A stretch of DNA of 64,000 nt from Terriglobia bacterium (lineage in GTDB: Bacteria; Acidobacteriota; UBA6911): contig JAIQGI010000002.1 in the NCBI GenBank assembly GCA_020072565.1, forward strand, positions 124,001 through 188,000. The letters are read 5' to 3'. Below the pieces are notes generated by a model. That model did no database searches, was not told the origin of the DNA, and was given only the letters and a program-made list of their open reading frames with translations. The first letter of the stretch is position 1. The number at the start of each line of letters is the position of its first letter. Shown in pieces: positions 18,495-27,088 of the stretch. The position numbers and the translations under genes are program-made.

Positions 18495-19841
18495 ATGAAA
18501 ACAAAACGATTAAGAATGGTTTTCCTTGTCATGCCGGCTTGGATTCTGTCGTCCGGCATGGTCGTGGCGCAGATCGGCACCAGGTTTCCTTCTGAGAAGA
18601 AAGTGGTCAAAGATCCTGTGACCGGAACTGTTCTGACCTTTCTGACCAGCAAAGCCGCGGGCGATTCCAAGATTTATCAGACTCATCCCCAGTGGACGTC
18701 CGACGGCAGATGGCTCATCTTCCGCTCCAACCGTGTCCGCGGCGAAGCCATGGCCGTAAATGAAGCCGGCGGCGTTATCGTGCAGGTATCGGAAGGGGGC
18801 TACACCGGCATGCTCTGCGTCACCAGGAAATCGATGAAGCTCTACATGATGAGAATCCTGAGAACCGGCACGCGACCTGCGCGCGGCGGCGCCATGCAGG
18901 TGATCGAGATCGACCTGGCAAGGCTCTTTGCCGACTCCGAATCGGGCAAGCTGAAGGCGGCCGATCAGTATCAGAGAGTCTGCGGCACCATACCGGCCGA
19001 GTTGGACGCCGGCGGCGACATGGCGCTCGATGCCGATGAAGACTACGTCTATTTCCGCGTCGGGAAGGAGGAAGCCGCGAAGCATCTTCCGCCGGGAACG
19101 AAGATCGAGCCCAACTTGGGGCCGCGCAACATGGGCGCAGGCCCCGCAGCCCTCATGAGCATGAAGATCTCCACGGGAGAACTGAAGCACATCGTGTCCG
19201 TGCCTTTTCAGATAGGCCACGTGCAAAGCAATCCATGGGTTCCGGGCGAAATCGTGTTCTGCTGGGAAACCGGCGGCAAGGCTCCGCAGCGCACCTGGAC
19301 GGTCATGGCCGATGGCAGCGGCTTGCGGCCGCTGTACCCCGAATCGGAGTATGAATGGGTGACGCACGAGGCCGTGATCACCAAAGACGAGGTGGCCATC
19401 GCCATTATGGGGCACCGCCGGATAGGCACCCCCGAGATGCCGGTCGATCCGGCCAATCCCGGTCAGGAGAAGTCGTGGGGCCCGTCGGGAACACGTGCCA
19501 AACCGACCGGGCTTGGAATTGTGGACTTGAGAACCAGGGAGATGATGATCGTGGGCCAGACGCCGTCCGGCAGCGGGCTGTGGCATGCGAACGGATCGGA
19601 GGACGGTCGCTGGGCTGTCGGCGATGACTTTTCCCGAAACATCTATCTCATCGACCGGCGCACCCATGAGATGGCCCTGTTGTCCGCCGGGCACAAGACG
19701 ACTGCGGCGGATCATCCTCACCCCACCTTCAGCCCGGATGGAACGAGAGTAGAAATCCAGTCCGCGATGCTCTCCGAAGACAACCGGTCGATGAACATTT
19801 GCATCATCCCCGTCCCCGAAGCATGGCTGCAGAGAAAATAG
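18495..19841 (+). CDS. secreted propeller protein, oligogalacturonate-lyase (PL22)-like
   Basis: The 448-residue protein has a signal peptide (MKTKRLRMVFLVMPAWIL, cleavage near VVAQ). It then forms a seven-bladed-propeller-like series beginning HPQWTSDGRWLIFRSNR and ending DHPHPTFSPDGTRVEIQS. The late histidines (GLWHANGSEDGRWAVGD, DHPHP) match the general plan of PL22 oligogalacturonate lyases, which split unsaturated pectin oligomers with a bound metal. The PL22 assignment is from memory; a generic TolB/PD40 protein is the alternative. The start at 18495 is chosen because the 78 upstream codons in frame are not signal-like. Confidence 0.6.
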   Translation: MKTKRLRMVFLVMPAWILSSGMVVAQIGTRFPSEKKVVKDPVTGTVLTFLTSKAAGDSKIYQTHPQWTSDGRWLIFRSNRVRGEAMAVNEAGGVIVQVSEGGYTGMLCVTRKSMKLYMMRILRTGTRPARGGAMQVIEIDLARLFADSESGKLKAADQYQRVCGTIPAELDAGGDMALDADEDYVYFRVGKEEAAKHLPPGTKIEPNLGPRNMGAGPAALMSMKISTGELKHIVSVPFQIGHVQSNPWVPGEIVFCWETGGKAPQRTWTVMADGSGLRPLYPESEYEWVTHEAVITKDEVAIAIMGHRRIGTPEMPVDPANPGQEKSWGPSGTRAKPTGLGIVDLRTREMMIVGQTPSGSGLWHANGSEDGRWAVGDDFSRNIYLIDRRTHEMALLSAGHKTTAADHPHPTFSPDGTRVEIQSAMLSEDNRSMNICIIPVPEAWLQRK

Positions 19842-19900
19842 CGCCGGGGAATGCGAAGAATCCCTTGTTATCTTCCGCGCGCCCGGGAGAATATGAGGTC

Positions 19901-20398
19901 ATGAAGCGGTCGATTGCAGTTCGCTGCATGTGCGCTCTCGCCTTGATTTTGTGTTTTTGGGTCTGGCGTGAGCGCTATCTGTCTGTCACCCATGCCAAGG
20001 CTTGGGAGTGGAACAGCTTTCGATTGTCGGATATCGCAAGCCTAATGATTTCCGGTGATCTCAGTCCGCAATTGGGACCCATCACGAATGCAGTGAACAA
20101 CATGGGCATCGCTGCAATTGTGTGCGGAACGTCCCTACTGGTTCCTGGGGCGTTTGGGATAATTCGTCCGGCATCGAGACGATTGTTGCCTGTTTCAGTC
20201 GTCAGCGCATTAGTTCTGGTCCTTGCTACTGCCACTCTTTATTTTGAAGCGCTTAGGCTCTATGGCATGGCAGCGACGCCAACTGTAGCGCCAAATGGGG
20301 GAACCTATGTTGCTGCCATCGTTGCCGCAATCGAGATTGGAGCGGGAATGATTGCACGCAATGCTTTCGTTCCGCTAGTTGCCAGATCCAAACCATGA
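19901..20398 (+). CDS. small hypothetical membrane protein, about four helices
   Basis: The 165-residue product has hydrophobic segments at about 8-22 (CMCALALILCFWVW), 62-85, 90-115 and 130-150, so it is probably an integral membrane protein. A soluble stretch (HAKAWEWNSFRLSDIASL) lies after the first helix. No known family was recognised and no catalytic motif is visible. The ATG at 19901 is preferred over upstream ATGs that overlap the previous gene, and lies 59 bp after it. The local base composition is less GC-rich than the neighbours, which may indicate acquisition. Confidence 0.55.
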   Translation: MKRSIAVRCMCALALILCFWVWRERYLSVTHAKAWEWNSFRLSDIASLMISGDLSPQLGPITNAVNNMGIAAIVCGTSLLVPGAFGIIRPASRRLLPVSVVSALVLVLATATLYFEALRLYGMAATPTVAPNGGTYVAAIVAAIEIGAGMIARNAFVPLVARSKP

Positions 20399-20576
20399 CA
20401 GGGCTGGAATCAAGCAGTCGTTCAAACTGCCCAGAAGCGAGTCTTAGATCGTTTTTGAAGGAGTCGGCAAGGACGCGGGTTAGGCCCCGCGTGATCGTCA
20501 CGGCGGAACCCGCCTGCATGGCCCGTGGCAACCCGAGCTTGCTGCAGCCATCCTGCCTTCCCCGCGCGACTAAGTA

Positions 20577-20605
20577 TTGACAAGGGAGGAGGCCCTTTGC
20601 ATAAT
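20577..20605 (+). promoter_or_regulatory. sigma-70-like promoter with 17-nt spacer
   Basis: A perfect TTGACA (20577-20582) and CATAAT (20600-20605) are separated by exactly 17 bases. The predicted transcription start near 20612 lies only a few bases before the ATG at 20615, so the mRNA would be almost leaderless. The spacer holds a small palindrome (AGGGAGGAGGCCCT). The activity is a prediction. Confidence 0.55.
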
Positions 20606-20614
20606 CGCGCGGCC

Positions 20615-21184
20615 ATGAGCACGGATCGCAGATCTTTCATGAAAACGGCATGCCTGGCAGGACTCTGTGCCTGTGGCGTCGGTCAGGCGAGTGTTCCCGG
20701 GGCAGCCGCGTCCGCTGAAGGACAGACAGAAACGCCCAAGCTGGCCACGATGCCACAAAAGTGGATTGCGGCCCTCCTGCCCCAACTTGCCATGGGTGAC
20801 CGGGAGTACGCCAGGCGCATCCTCAAAAGCTGCTCCGAATCCCATTACGAAGACCTGAAGATGCAGGCAACGGTGGATCGATTCCGCGGCAAGTTAGATG
20901 AATTCCTTGCGTTCCTGCGCAAGGAATGGGGGTGGGTCATCGATTACGACCGGGACAGGGGTGTCATCCAGATCAACGAGAACAAAAGCTCGTGTGTTTG
21001 TCCGCTGCTGCAAAAGAACCCCGGCGCAGGCCTTGAAGTCCTGTGCTATTGCTCCGAAGGATTTGCCGAAAAGTTGTTCTCGGAGGTCTCCGGCGCCCGG
21101 GCGCGCGCTGAAGTGGTAGAGTCCATCCTCCGAGGCCAGAAGAGCTGCAAGTACAGGATCATGCTCGAGCAGCCCGGGACGTGA
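20615..21184 (+). CDS. Tat-exported cysteine-rich protein of unknown function
   Basis: The 189-residue protein begins MSTDRRSFMKTACLAGLCA, a twin-arginine signal peptide (RRSFMK) with a lipobox-like end. The mature part has a helical first half. The C-terminal half carries paired cysteines (SSCVCPLL, LEVLCYCSEG) and a final RGQKSCKYRIML. The latter recalls V4R-like or L-2-amino-thiazoline-4-carboxylate-hydrolase-type folds, which end with a Cys-containing strand. The Tat route fits a folded, cofactor-bearing periplasmic protein; the cofactor is not known. A near-perfect promoter lies immediately upstream. Confidence 0.6.
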   Translation: MSTDRRSFMKTACLAGLCACGVGQASVPGAAASAEGQTETPKLATMPQKWIAALLPQLAMGDREYARRILKSCSESHYEDLKMQATVDRFRGKLDEFLAFLRKEWGWVIDYDRDRGVIQINENKSSCVCPLLQKNPGAGLEVLCYCSEGFAEKLFSEVSGARARAEVVESILRGQKSCKYRIMLEQPGT

Positions 21185-21507
21185 AATCCGGCAGAGCATG
21201 TCGCTACATTCCCCATGTGATTCCAGGTCACATCTGCCAATCAGCTCATTGGTAAGTCAACATTGTTCTGATCTGAGGGACAGCAATCGATATCGCAATC
21301 GGTTCTTTGCAGGCTGACGAAGCAAATGGCGATCCCGCCCTCGATTCCGAAAGCCCTCCGCACCTGTGGCTTTGATTTTGGAAACCGGAGTGGATGTCCG
21401 GATTCTTGTGTTCTGACGAGCGGGCCTGATTTCCATCTGCGCAAGGAAGTGACCGCTTGAGCCTTCATTCCGGACCCGTCTGCCAGCCGATTCCGGCGCA
21501 GGCGGGC
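21185..21507. other. convergent intergenic region
   Basis: This 323-base gap lies between the Tat protein gene and the end of the GH27 gene. A 44-codon ATG frame near 21326-21460 exists but has no ribosome site or recognisable product. No terminator with a T-run was recognised. Confidence 0.35.
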
Positions 21508-23181
21508 TTATTTCACTCGGAGCAAGGCGCACCCATGCGGCGGCAGTTCGGCGACGAACTGCTTCTGCCGGCCGAGATCTTTCCGGTTCCACAGATCCCG
21601 CACCAGCGGATCCGAAGGAAATCCAAAACGCCGCCACGGCACCTCGAGTTTCGCGGGCTGATCGGTTCGATTGAAAAAGCCGACTGCGAAGGATCGGTCT
21701 GCCAGTGGCTTCATCCATGCGTCGGCATTGCGGGGGGAATCGGCATCGTGCCGTGCCGCCGAGCCCAGGGGATCCTGGTTCACCGCCAGCACCTCCGGAT
21801 TCGTCAGCAGCGCCGTCGTCCAGTCGTCGTTGTCGGGCAGGTTCATGCCGAGCATCAGCGGCGACGGCGCCAGGGCCCACAGCGACATGAGGGTCAGCTG
21901 CTCGTCCCGGCTGAAGCGCGTCCAGCGGTCCGGACGGACGTCGCAGTTCCTCTGGCAGATGTGCCCCAGCGGGATCATGTCGGCGTCGGGCCAGTGACCG
22001 GGCCCGGCGTAGGGCAACCAGGACGAGAGCAGCTCGAAATTCCGGTCCAGCGCGCGCCAGTTGTCCCAGAAGTCGCCGGAAATGCGCCAGAGCTGGGCAA
22101 ATTGTTTCAGGTGTTCGCCCCGTTCCAGGAGGGCCGGGCCCGGCGACAGGCTCAGCACGATGGAACGGCCGCTGGCCCGCAGCCCTTCGGCAAGAGCTTC
22201 CACCTCCGCCTGGGGATAACGCTCGGCGCCGCGCTCCAGATTGGCAATATCGTCGCACTTGATGTAATCGACTCCCCAGGCGGCGTACTGCCGGGCGATA
22301 TCCGCATACCAGGCCTTGCCCGCCGCCGTGGTGGCGTCCACTCCGTACATGTCGCGGTTCCAGCGGCACTCACGCGCCGGATCCTGGAGACCGCGCACCG
22401 CTTCGGAGGCGGTGAACTTCGAGTCGTGAATCGGAAGATTCCTCGATACCGCCATTCTTGGAATGCCGCGCATGATATGAATGCCGAATTTCAGACCCAT
22501 CGAGTGAATCCGGTCGGCCAGCGGCTTGAATCCGGCCCCGTTTGCGGCCGAGGGAAAACGGTTCGCCGGTGGAATGCACCGTCCATATTCGTCGATCGTG
22601 ACTCCTTCGGGATTCTGGACCCGAATCCCGTCCGCCTTGCTGTCGTACCAGCGGAAGTCCACGACGACGGTGTCCCATCCGAATGGCTGAAGATGCTCCT
22701 TGAGCCACACGGCGTTCGCGAGCACTTCGGATTCGACGACGGAATCGCCGAAGGCGTCATAGCTGTTCCAGCCCATCGGCGGCGTCAGTGCGAGCCGGTC
22801 GCCGCAGCTGATCCGGATTTCAGCCTCGGCCTTGCCCGCCGTGTTTTCCGCGTGCGCCTGGATTATGTACTCTCCCGGTTTCCGGATCGAGCCGGACAGG
22901 ATGCCGCTGCCGGCATCGAATTTCAGGCCGGGCGGCAGCCGCCGCACCGCGAGATTCAGCGGCCGCGCCCCACTGACGGCCAGGCAATGGAGAAATGGCG
23001 TGCCCGGCCGGACGCCGACGGCAAGTGCGCTGTTGAAGCGTGGCGCCGCAGGGCTCATCGCAGCAGCCGCCTGACCCTGGCGCGGGGGAAGACTGCCCCC
23101 CTTCAATCCCGTCGCCACAGCTACGGCGAGCAGGAGGAGGAGCACCAGCACCGAAACCGCAGACTTCATTCTAGGGATCAT
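21508..23181 (-). CDS. secreted alpha-galactosidase-like protein, GH27
   Basis: The 557-residue protein has a signal peptide or anchor (SAVSVLVLLLLLAVAVATG) and a putative Ig-like domain at about 50-125. A GH27 TIM barrel then begins LTPPMGWNSYDAFG. The nucleophile is D310 in WGVDYIKCDD (family form DYLKYDN) and the probable acid/base is D370 in RISGDFWDNW. A C-terminal beta-sandwich follows. It should release alpha-linked galactose or a related sugar outside the cytoplasm. The ATG at 23181 has AGGA upstream; ATG at 23169 is an alternative. The adjacent leftward gene upstream is the NHL-repeat protein. Confidence 0.88.
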   Translation of the reverse strand: MIPRMKSAVSVLVLLLLLAVAVATGLKGGSLPPRQGQAAAAMSPAAPRFNSALAVGVRPGTPFLHCLAVSGARPLNLAVRRLPPGLKFDAGSGILSGSIRKPGEYIIQAHAENTAGKAEAEIRISCGDRLALTPPMGWNSYDAFGDSVVESEVLANAVWLKEHLQPFGWDTVVVDFRWYDSKADGIRVQNPEGVTIDEYGRCIPPANRFPSAANGAGFKPLADRIHSMGLKFGIHIMRGIPRMAVSRNLPIHDSKFTASEAVRGLQDPARECRWNRDMYGVDATTAAGKAWYADIARQYAAWGVDYIKCDDIANLERGAERYPQAEVEALAEGLRASGRSIVLSLSPGPALLERGEHLKQFAQLWRISGDFWDNWRALDRNFELLSSWLPYAGPGHWPDADMIPLGHICQRNCDVRPDRWTRFSRDEQLTLMSLWALAPSPLMLGMNLPDNDDWTTALLTNPEVLAVNQDPLGSAARHDADSPRNADAWMKPLADRSFAVGFFNRTDQPAKLEVPWRRFGFPSDPLVRDLWNRKDLGRQKQFVAELPPHGCALLRVK

Positions 23182-23253
23182 CGGAAAGGATCCTAAAAAT
23201 CCCAGATCCGGATTTCAATCCAGATCGTTCGGTGCGGCCCGATCAGCGCCGAA

Positions 23254-26200
23254 CTATTTCCCCACAGGCAAAGGCTTGCCATCCGGGCCATAAAGGTTGA
23301 GCGCCACATTCGACAGGCCGCCGGCGGCGATCAAAATGAACTGAGTCGCATAGCCGCCTCCGTCCGCGATCTGCGGAAAGACGACGGGAGCCGGAGCGCC
23401 GCGGGTCATGTCGGCAACGGGAAACGTCGCCACGATGAAATCGTTGCGCTCGTTGTCCAGCGACCGCATGGTGAGGGCTGCAAAAGGGGTCGTCGAGGTG
23501 ACGTCCAGCACGCCGATGAATCCGGCCGGCAACCCTGCAATCAACTGATCGGCGAACTTGGCATCGTGTCCTTCTGCGGGGAGCGGCAGTGGCTCCTTGC
23601 TGGTTCCTATTGCACTGGCGCCGTCGGTGCGAAACGCCGACACTCCGATACTGGCACCAGAGTCTGTTGGGTTGACAATCGCCAGGGCGGTGTTGTGCCC
23701 TCCCGACATGTCCAGATAGATGCGCGCATGCGTTGTGGCACCGACCGCCGTCATCCCTGACTCCGTCAGCAGGTAGTTGCCCGGATTATAGCCGAACAGC
23801 CCGGCTCCCATGGGTGTCGCGGTCCCCGGATCCGGCGTCAATTGAACCCAACCTGTCTTGCCGTTTGCCGCGGATCCGTCCGTCTGAAAACGGACTGCGC
23901 CACCTTTCGGGATCGAGTACCTGAAGCTCGAGCCGGCAGTGCCAGCGGCTTGGTTTACGACGAGGGGATTGCCGTTGTTGTCCCGGATCCTGAGTGTTCC
24001 GGATTCGTCTTGTTCAGACGTGTTGAGCAAAATGAGCGACGTGGTATATCCGTCGCCATCGGCAAAATGCGGAAAGTACCTCACCTCGCCCGAGGCCGGC
24101 CGCGAGAGATCCGCCACCGCAGCAGGCGTGAAGAGCATTTCGTTTCTCTGGTTGGTTGTCATCCGCAGGGCGAGAATCGAGAGCGGCTGATCGCTGGAGA
24201 TTTCCAGGCTGGCGAATTGCACCGAGGTCTGGAATTGTGAAGGCAGTACAAAGTCCGGCGCCATTTCCGCCAACTGATCGATGAATTTGGCAAACTGGGC
24301 CCTCGCGGCGACCGTTCCATGCCCGATCGACAGGGTGACGCCGGCCATATCGCGCAATGTGTAGGTGACGTTAGCCAGGACAGATCCGCAATTGACGACG
24401 GCAATTCCTGTTTTGACGTCGATCGTGCCGGAGCTGATGCGGCCGGGAACGGCCGCCGCGGCCGCACGATAGTCGATGAATACCCGAGCCGCCGTGGTCG
24501 GCGGCGTTGCGGGAACGCCTGCTTCGCTGACCGTCACTCCGTTTTGCTTGAAGGCGAAGACTGCGGTACCGTAAGGAACGGCCCCCAGGCTTATGTCGGC
24601 CGCCGCGTATCCGGTCCGCGCCGGCCCATTCAGTGCTGCTGTACTGGAAGTCGCGCTGCCCCCTGCACCCGCAGCGAAGTTCATTGATATTCCCGGCCCG
24701 CTGGTCACTTTGCGGATGCGATGATTGCTGTAGTCCGCAATAAGCAGGTCACCCGCGGCATCGATGGCGAGGCCGCGGGGAAAGTTCAGTTGGCCTGAGG
24801 TGGCCGGTCCACCATCCCCGCTGAAGCCGCTTGTGCCATCGCCCGCCACGGTACTAATGACACCTCCGGCATTCAAGAGGCGGATGCGGTGATTGCCCGC
24901 GTCCGAAATATAGAGATCGCCGGCGTCGTCGACTGCGACGCCGGAGGGCCGGTTCAATTGTGCCAGGGCGGCAGGACCTCCGTCGCCGCTGTAGCCGAAT
25001 GTGCCGTCTCCCGCCACCGTGCTGATGATTCCACGGGTATCCACCCTGCGGATGCAGTGATTCGAAGTGTCGGCGATGAAGATATTGCCGGCTTTGTCGA
25101 TCGCGATGCCGGATGGGTGATTCAGCTCGGCGAAGATAGCCGGGCCGCCATCGCCGCTGTAGCCTCCGGAATAGCCCGAATTTCCCGCGACTGTGCTGAT
25201 CAGGCCCGTGGAATCCACGCGCCGGATGCGGTGATTCCATTCGTCTGCGATATATACGTTTCCCGAACTGTCGACGGCAACGGCGGAAGGCTGGTACAAC
25301 GAGGCGTAGGCCGCCTGCATTCCGTCACCATGGTATCCGGCACTCCCGTTTCCTGCGAAAGTGCTGATCACGCCGGAAGGATCCACCCGGCGAACACGAT
25401 AGCTCGAATCGACGATATAGAGGTTTCCAGTTGCGTCGACGGCGACACCCTTCGGGCCATACAATTGAGCCGCGGTGGCCGGCCCTCTGTCGCCGCTGTA
25501 TCCGGGCGTGCCGGTCCCCGCCACGGTACGAATCAAGCCCGATGCATCCACGAGGCGGACGACCGAATTGCTGAAGTCCGCGATATAGAGATTGCCCGCC
25601 GCATCGAAGGCAACACTCTGGACGTTATACAACCGTGCCAAATTGGCCGGCACACCGTCTCCTTCATAGCCCCATGTGCCGTTTCCGGCCACTCTGTTGA
25701 TTATTCCTGCGGTGTCCACGCGACGGATGCACTGATTTCGTACGTCTTCTATATAGAGATTGCCCGCTGAATCGACTGCAACGTCGGCAGCACCGTTCAA
25801 TTGCGCCGATGTCGCAGGACCCCCGTCGCCGTCCCAACCGCTCGTGCCGTTTCCGGCCACCGTGGTGATGACTCCTGACGAATCCACGCGGCGGATGCGG
25901 CTTCCGTCCGCGATGAAGAGATTACCCCCAGCATCGACCCCGACTCCTTCGGCGGACACCCCTGCCGAGGCAGCCGGGCCGCCGTCGCCACTGAAGTCGC
26001 TCGTGCCGTTCCCCGCCACCGTGCTGATCACGCCGGCCGGATCCACCCGCCGGACGCGATGGTTGTTGGTGTCCGCGATATACAAAATCCCGGCAGAGTC
26101 GACGGCAACATCGCGAGCGGTGCTCAGCTGGGCGGAGTTGGCCGGGCCGCCGTCGCCGCTGTAGCCGGAAGTGCCGTTCCCCGCCACCGTGCTGATGATG

Positions 26201-26793
26201 CCTGCAGGATCGACGCGGCGGATGCGGAAATTGCCGCGATCGGCAATCCATAAATTACCTGCGGAATCGACCGCGACATCGTAAGGGTGATTCAACTGAG
26301 CGGAGGTAGCCGGCCCCCCGTCGCCACTGAAACCGGCCGTGCCGTTGCCTGCTGCCGTTTGGATGACTCCAGTGGGATCGATCCTGCGGACGGCATGGTT
26401 GGCATAATCCGCTATGTAGAGATTTCCTTTGGAGTCCACCGCAATGCCTTGGGGCGAGTTCAACTTCGACGAAGCGGCTGGGCCTCCGTCGCCCGCGTTC
26501 CCCATGAACCCGCTGCCCGCAACCAGCCACAACCTGCCGTCGGCCGCGACCCTGTAGATCCTGTTATGGTCTCCGCTGGCCAGGTAAAAGCCGCCGCCTG
26601 GCGCCGGCGCGACTCCCGTGGGATTCAAACCTTGCGAGATGGCAAGCGAGCCATCCACAGGCAGGAGAGGACCCGCAATCGTCGAGATCAGCCTGTCCTG
26701 CGCCTGCCCATTGAAATTCACAAACAACACGAACGTGATCCCAAGAACCACTCGAACGAAACCGCCGCCGCACATAACTTGCCTCACTGTCAT
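23254..26793 (-). CDS. secreted NHL-repeat protein
   Basis: The 1179-residue protein has a signal peptide (VVLGITFVLFVNFNGQAQ). About eleven NHL units of some 56 residues follow from about 90 to 700, each with a GNGTxGxxGDGGPA turn, VAVDSAGNLYIAD and RIRRVD. These build one or more beta-propellers, usually for protein or glycan contacts. The last 475 residues are two related beta-rich modules ending YFPHFADGDGYTTSLILLN and VFPQIADGGGYATQFILIA. No catalytic site is visible. An extracellular binding or structural role is inferred. It lies 72 bp upstream of the GH27 gene on the same strand. Confidence 0.85.
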   Translation of the reverse strand: MTVRQVMCGGGFVRVVLGITFVLFVNFNGQAQDRLISTIAGPLLPVDGSLAISQGLNPTGVAPAPGGGFYLASGDHNRIYRVAADGRLWLVAGSGFMGNAGDGGPAASSKLNSPQGIAVDSKGNLYIADYANHAVRRIDPTGVIQTAAGNGTAGFSGDGGPATSAQLNHPYDVAVDSAGNLWIADRGNFRIRRVDPAGIISTVAGNGTSGYSGDGGPANSAQLSTARDVAVDSAGILYIADTNNHRVRRVDPAGVISTVAGNGTSDFSGDGGPAASAGVSAEGVGVDAGGNLFIADGSRIRRVDSSGVITTVAGNGTSGWDGDGGPATSAQLNGAADVAVDSAGNLYIEDVRNQCIRRVDTAGIINRVAGNGTWGYEGDGVPANLARLYNVQSVAFDAAGNLYIADFSNSVVRLVDASGLIRTVAGTGTPGYSGDRGPATAAQLYGPKGVAVDATGNLYIVDSSYRVRRVDPSGVISTFAGNGSAGYHGDGMQAAYASLYQPSAVAVDSSGNVYIADEWNHRIRRVDSTGLISTVAGNSGYSGGYSGDGGPAIFAELNHPSGIAIDKAGNIFIADTSNHCIRRVDTRGIISTVAGDGTFGYSGDGGPAALAQLNRPSGVAVDDAGDLYISDAGNHRIRLLNAGGVISTVAGDGTSGFSGDGGPATSGQLNFPRGLAIDAAGDLLIADYSNHRIRKVTSGPGISMNFAAGAGGSATSSTAALNGPARTGYAAADISLGAVPYGTAVFAFKQNGVTVSEAGVPATPPTTAARVFIDYRAAAAAVPGRISSGTIDVKTGIAVVNCGSVLANVTYTLRDMAGVTLSIGHGTVAARAQFAKFIDQLAEMAPDFVLPSQFQTSVQFASLEISSDQPLSILALRMTTNQRNEMLFTPAAVADLSRPASGEVRYFPHFADGDGYTTSLILLNTSEQDESGTLRIRDNNGNPLVVNQAAGTAGSSFRYSIPKGGAVRFQTDGSAANGKTGWVQLTPDPGTATPMGAGLFGYNPGNYLLTESGMTAVGATTHARIYLDMSGGHNTALAIVNPTDSGASIGVSAFRTDGASAIGTSKEPLPLPAEGHDAKFADQLIAGLPAGFIGVLDVTSTTPFAALTMRSLDNERNDFIVATFPVADMTRGAPAPVVFPQIADGGGYATQFILIAAGGLSNVALNLYGPDGKPLPVGK
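24690..26525. repeat. in-frame tandem repeats coding for NHL units (about 168 bp period)
   Basis: Roughly eleven degenerate units recur every 165-171 bases within the NHL gene, each carrying a complement of GGCGACGGCGGGCC-like text. They are diverged at DNA level, so this is an old coding repeat and not a CRISPR or a recent expansion. Confidence 0.75.
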
Positions 26794-27088
26794 TACTAGG
26801 CTCTCTGCAAGCAGACTTCGGGCGCTGTCTTCAGGCTGCCCTTATGTCTCCGAACCGCAGAGACAGCATTGTCCGCCACACTCTTTGACTTTGTGAACAA
26901 TAGACTGTCTGAGCTCGATATAGGTTCAATCTAATCGGGATCGGACCAACGCAAAGCTGAATCCGTCCATCAGATGAGGGACCTGCGAAGGCCCATTCGA
27001 GCCTTAACCGCGATTTTTAAGGCCAAGTATGGCGACTGCAGTGGCGTGCAATTTGCGGCAGGGAGTTTTCGCGTGCCTGCTGCCGGCC
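26794..27088. other. intergenic region between NHL gene and permease
   Basis: No gene or RNA was recognised in these 295 bases. The leftward promoter of the NHL gene is expected near 26800-26950. TTTTTAAGG near 27016 follows the permease stop, but no strong stem was found. Confidence 0.3.

Noticed and set aside
18510-19721. 403-codon leftward frame opposite the PL22-like gene
   Set aside because: No start signal or motif; the rightward frame has a signal peptide and propeller repeats.
24690-26525. Possible CRISPR array
   Set aside because: The periodicity is about 168 bp, keeps one reading frame and codes for NHL units; there are no short identical repeats with spacers.
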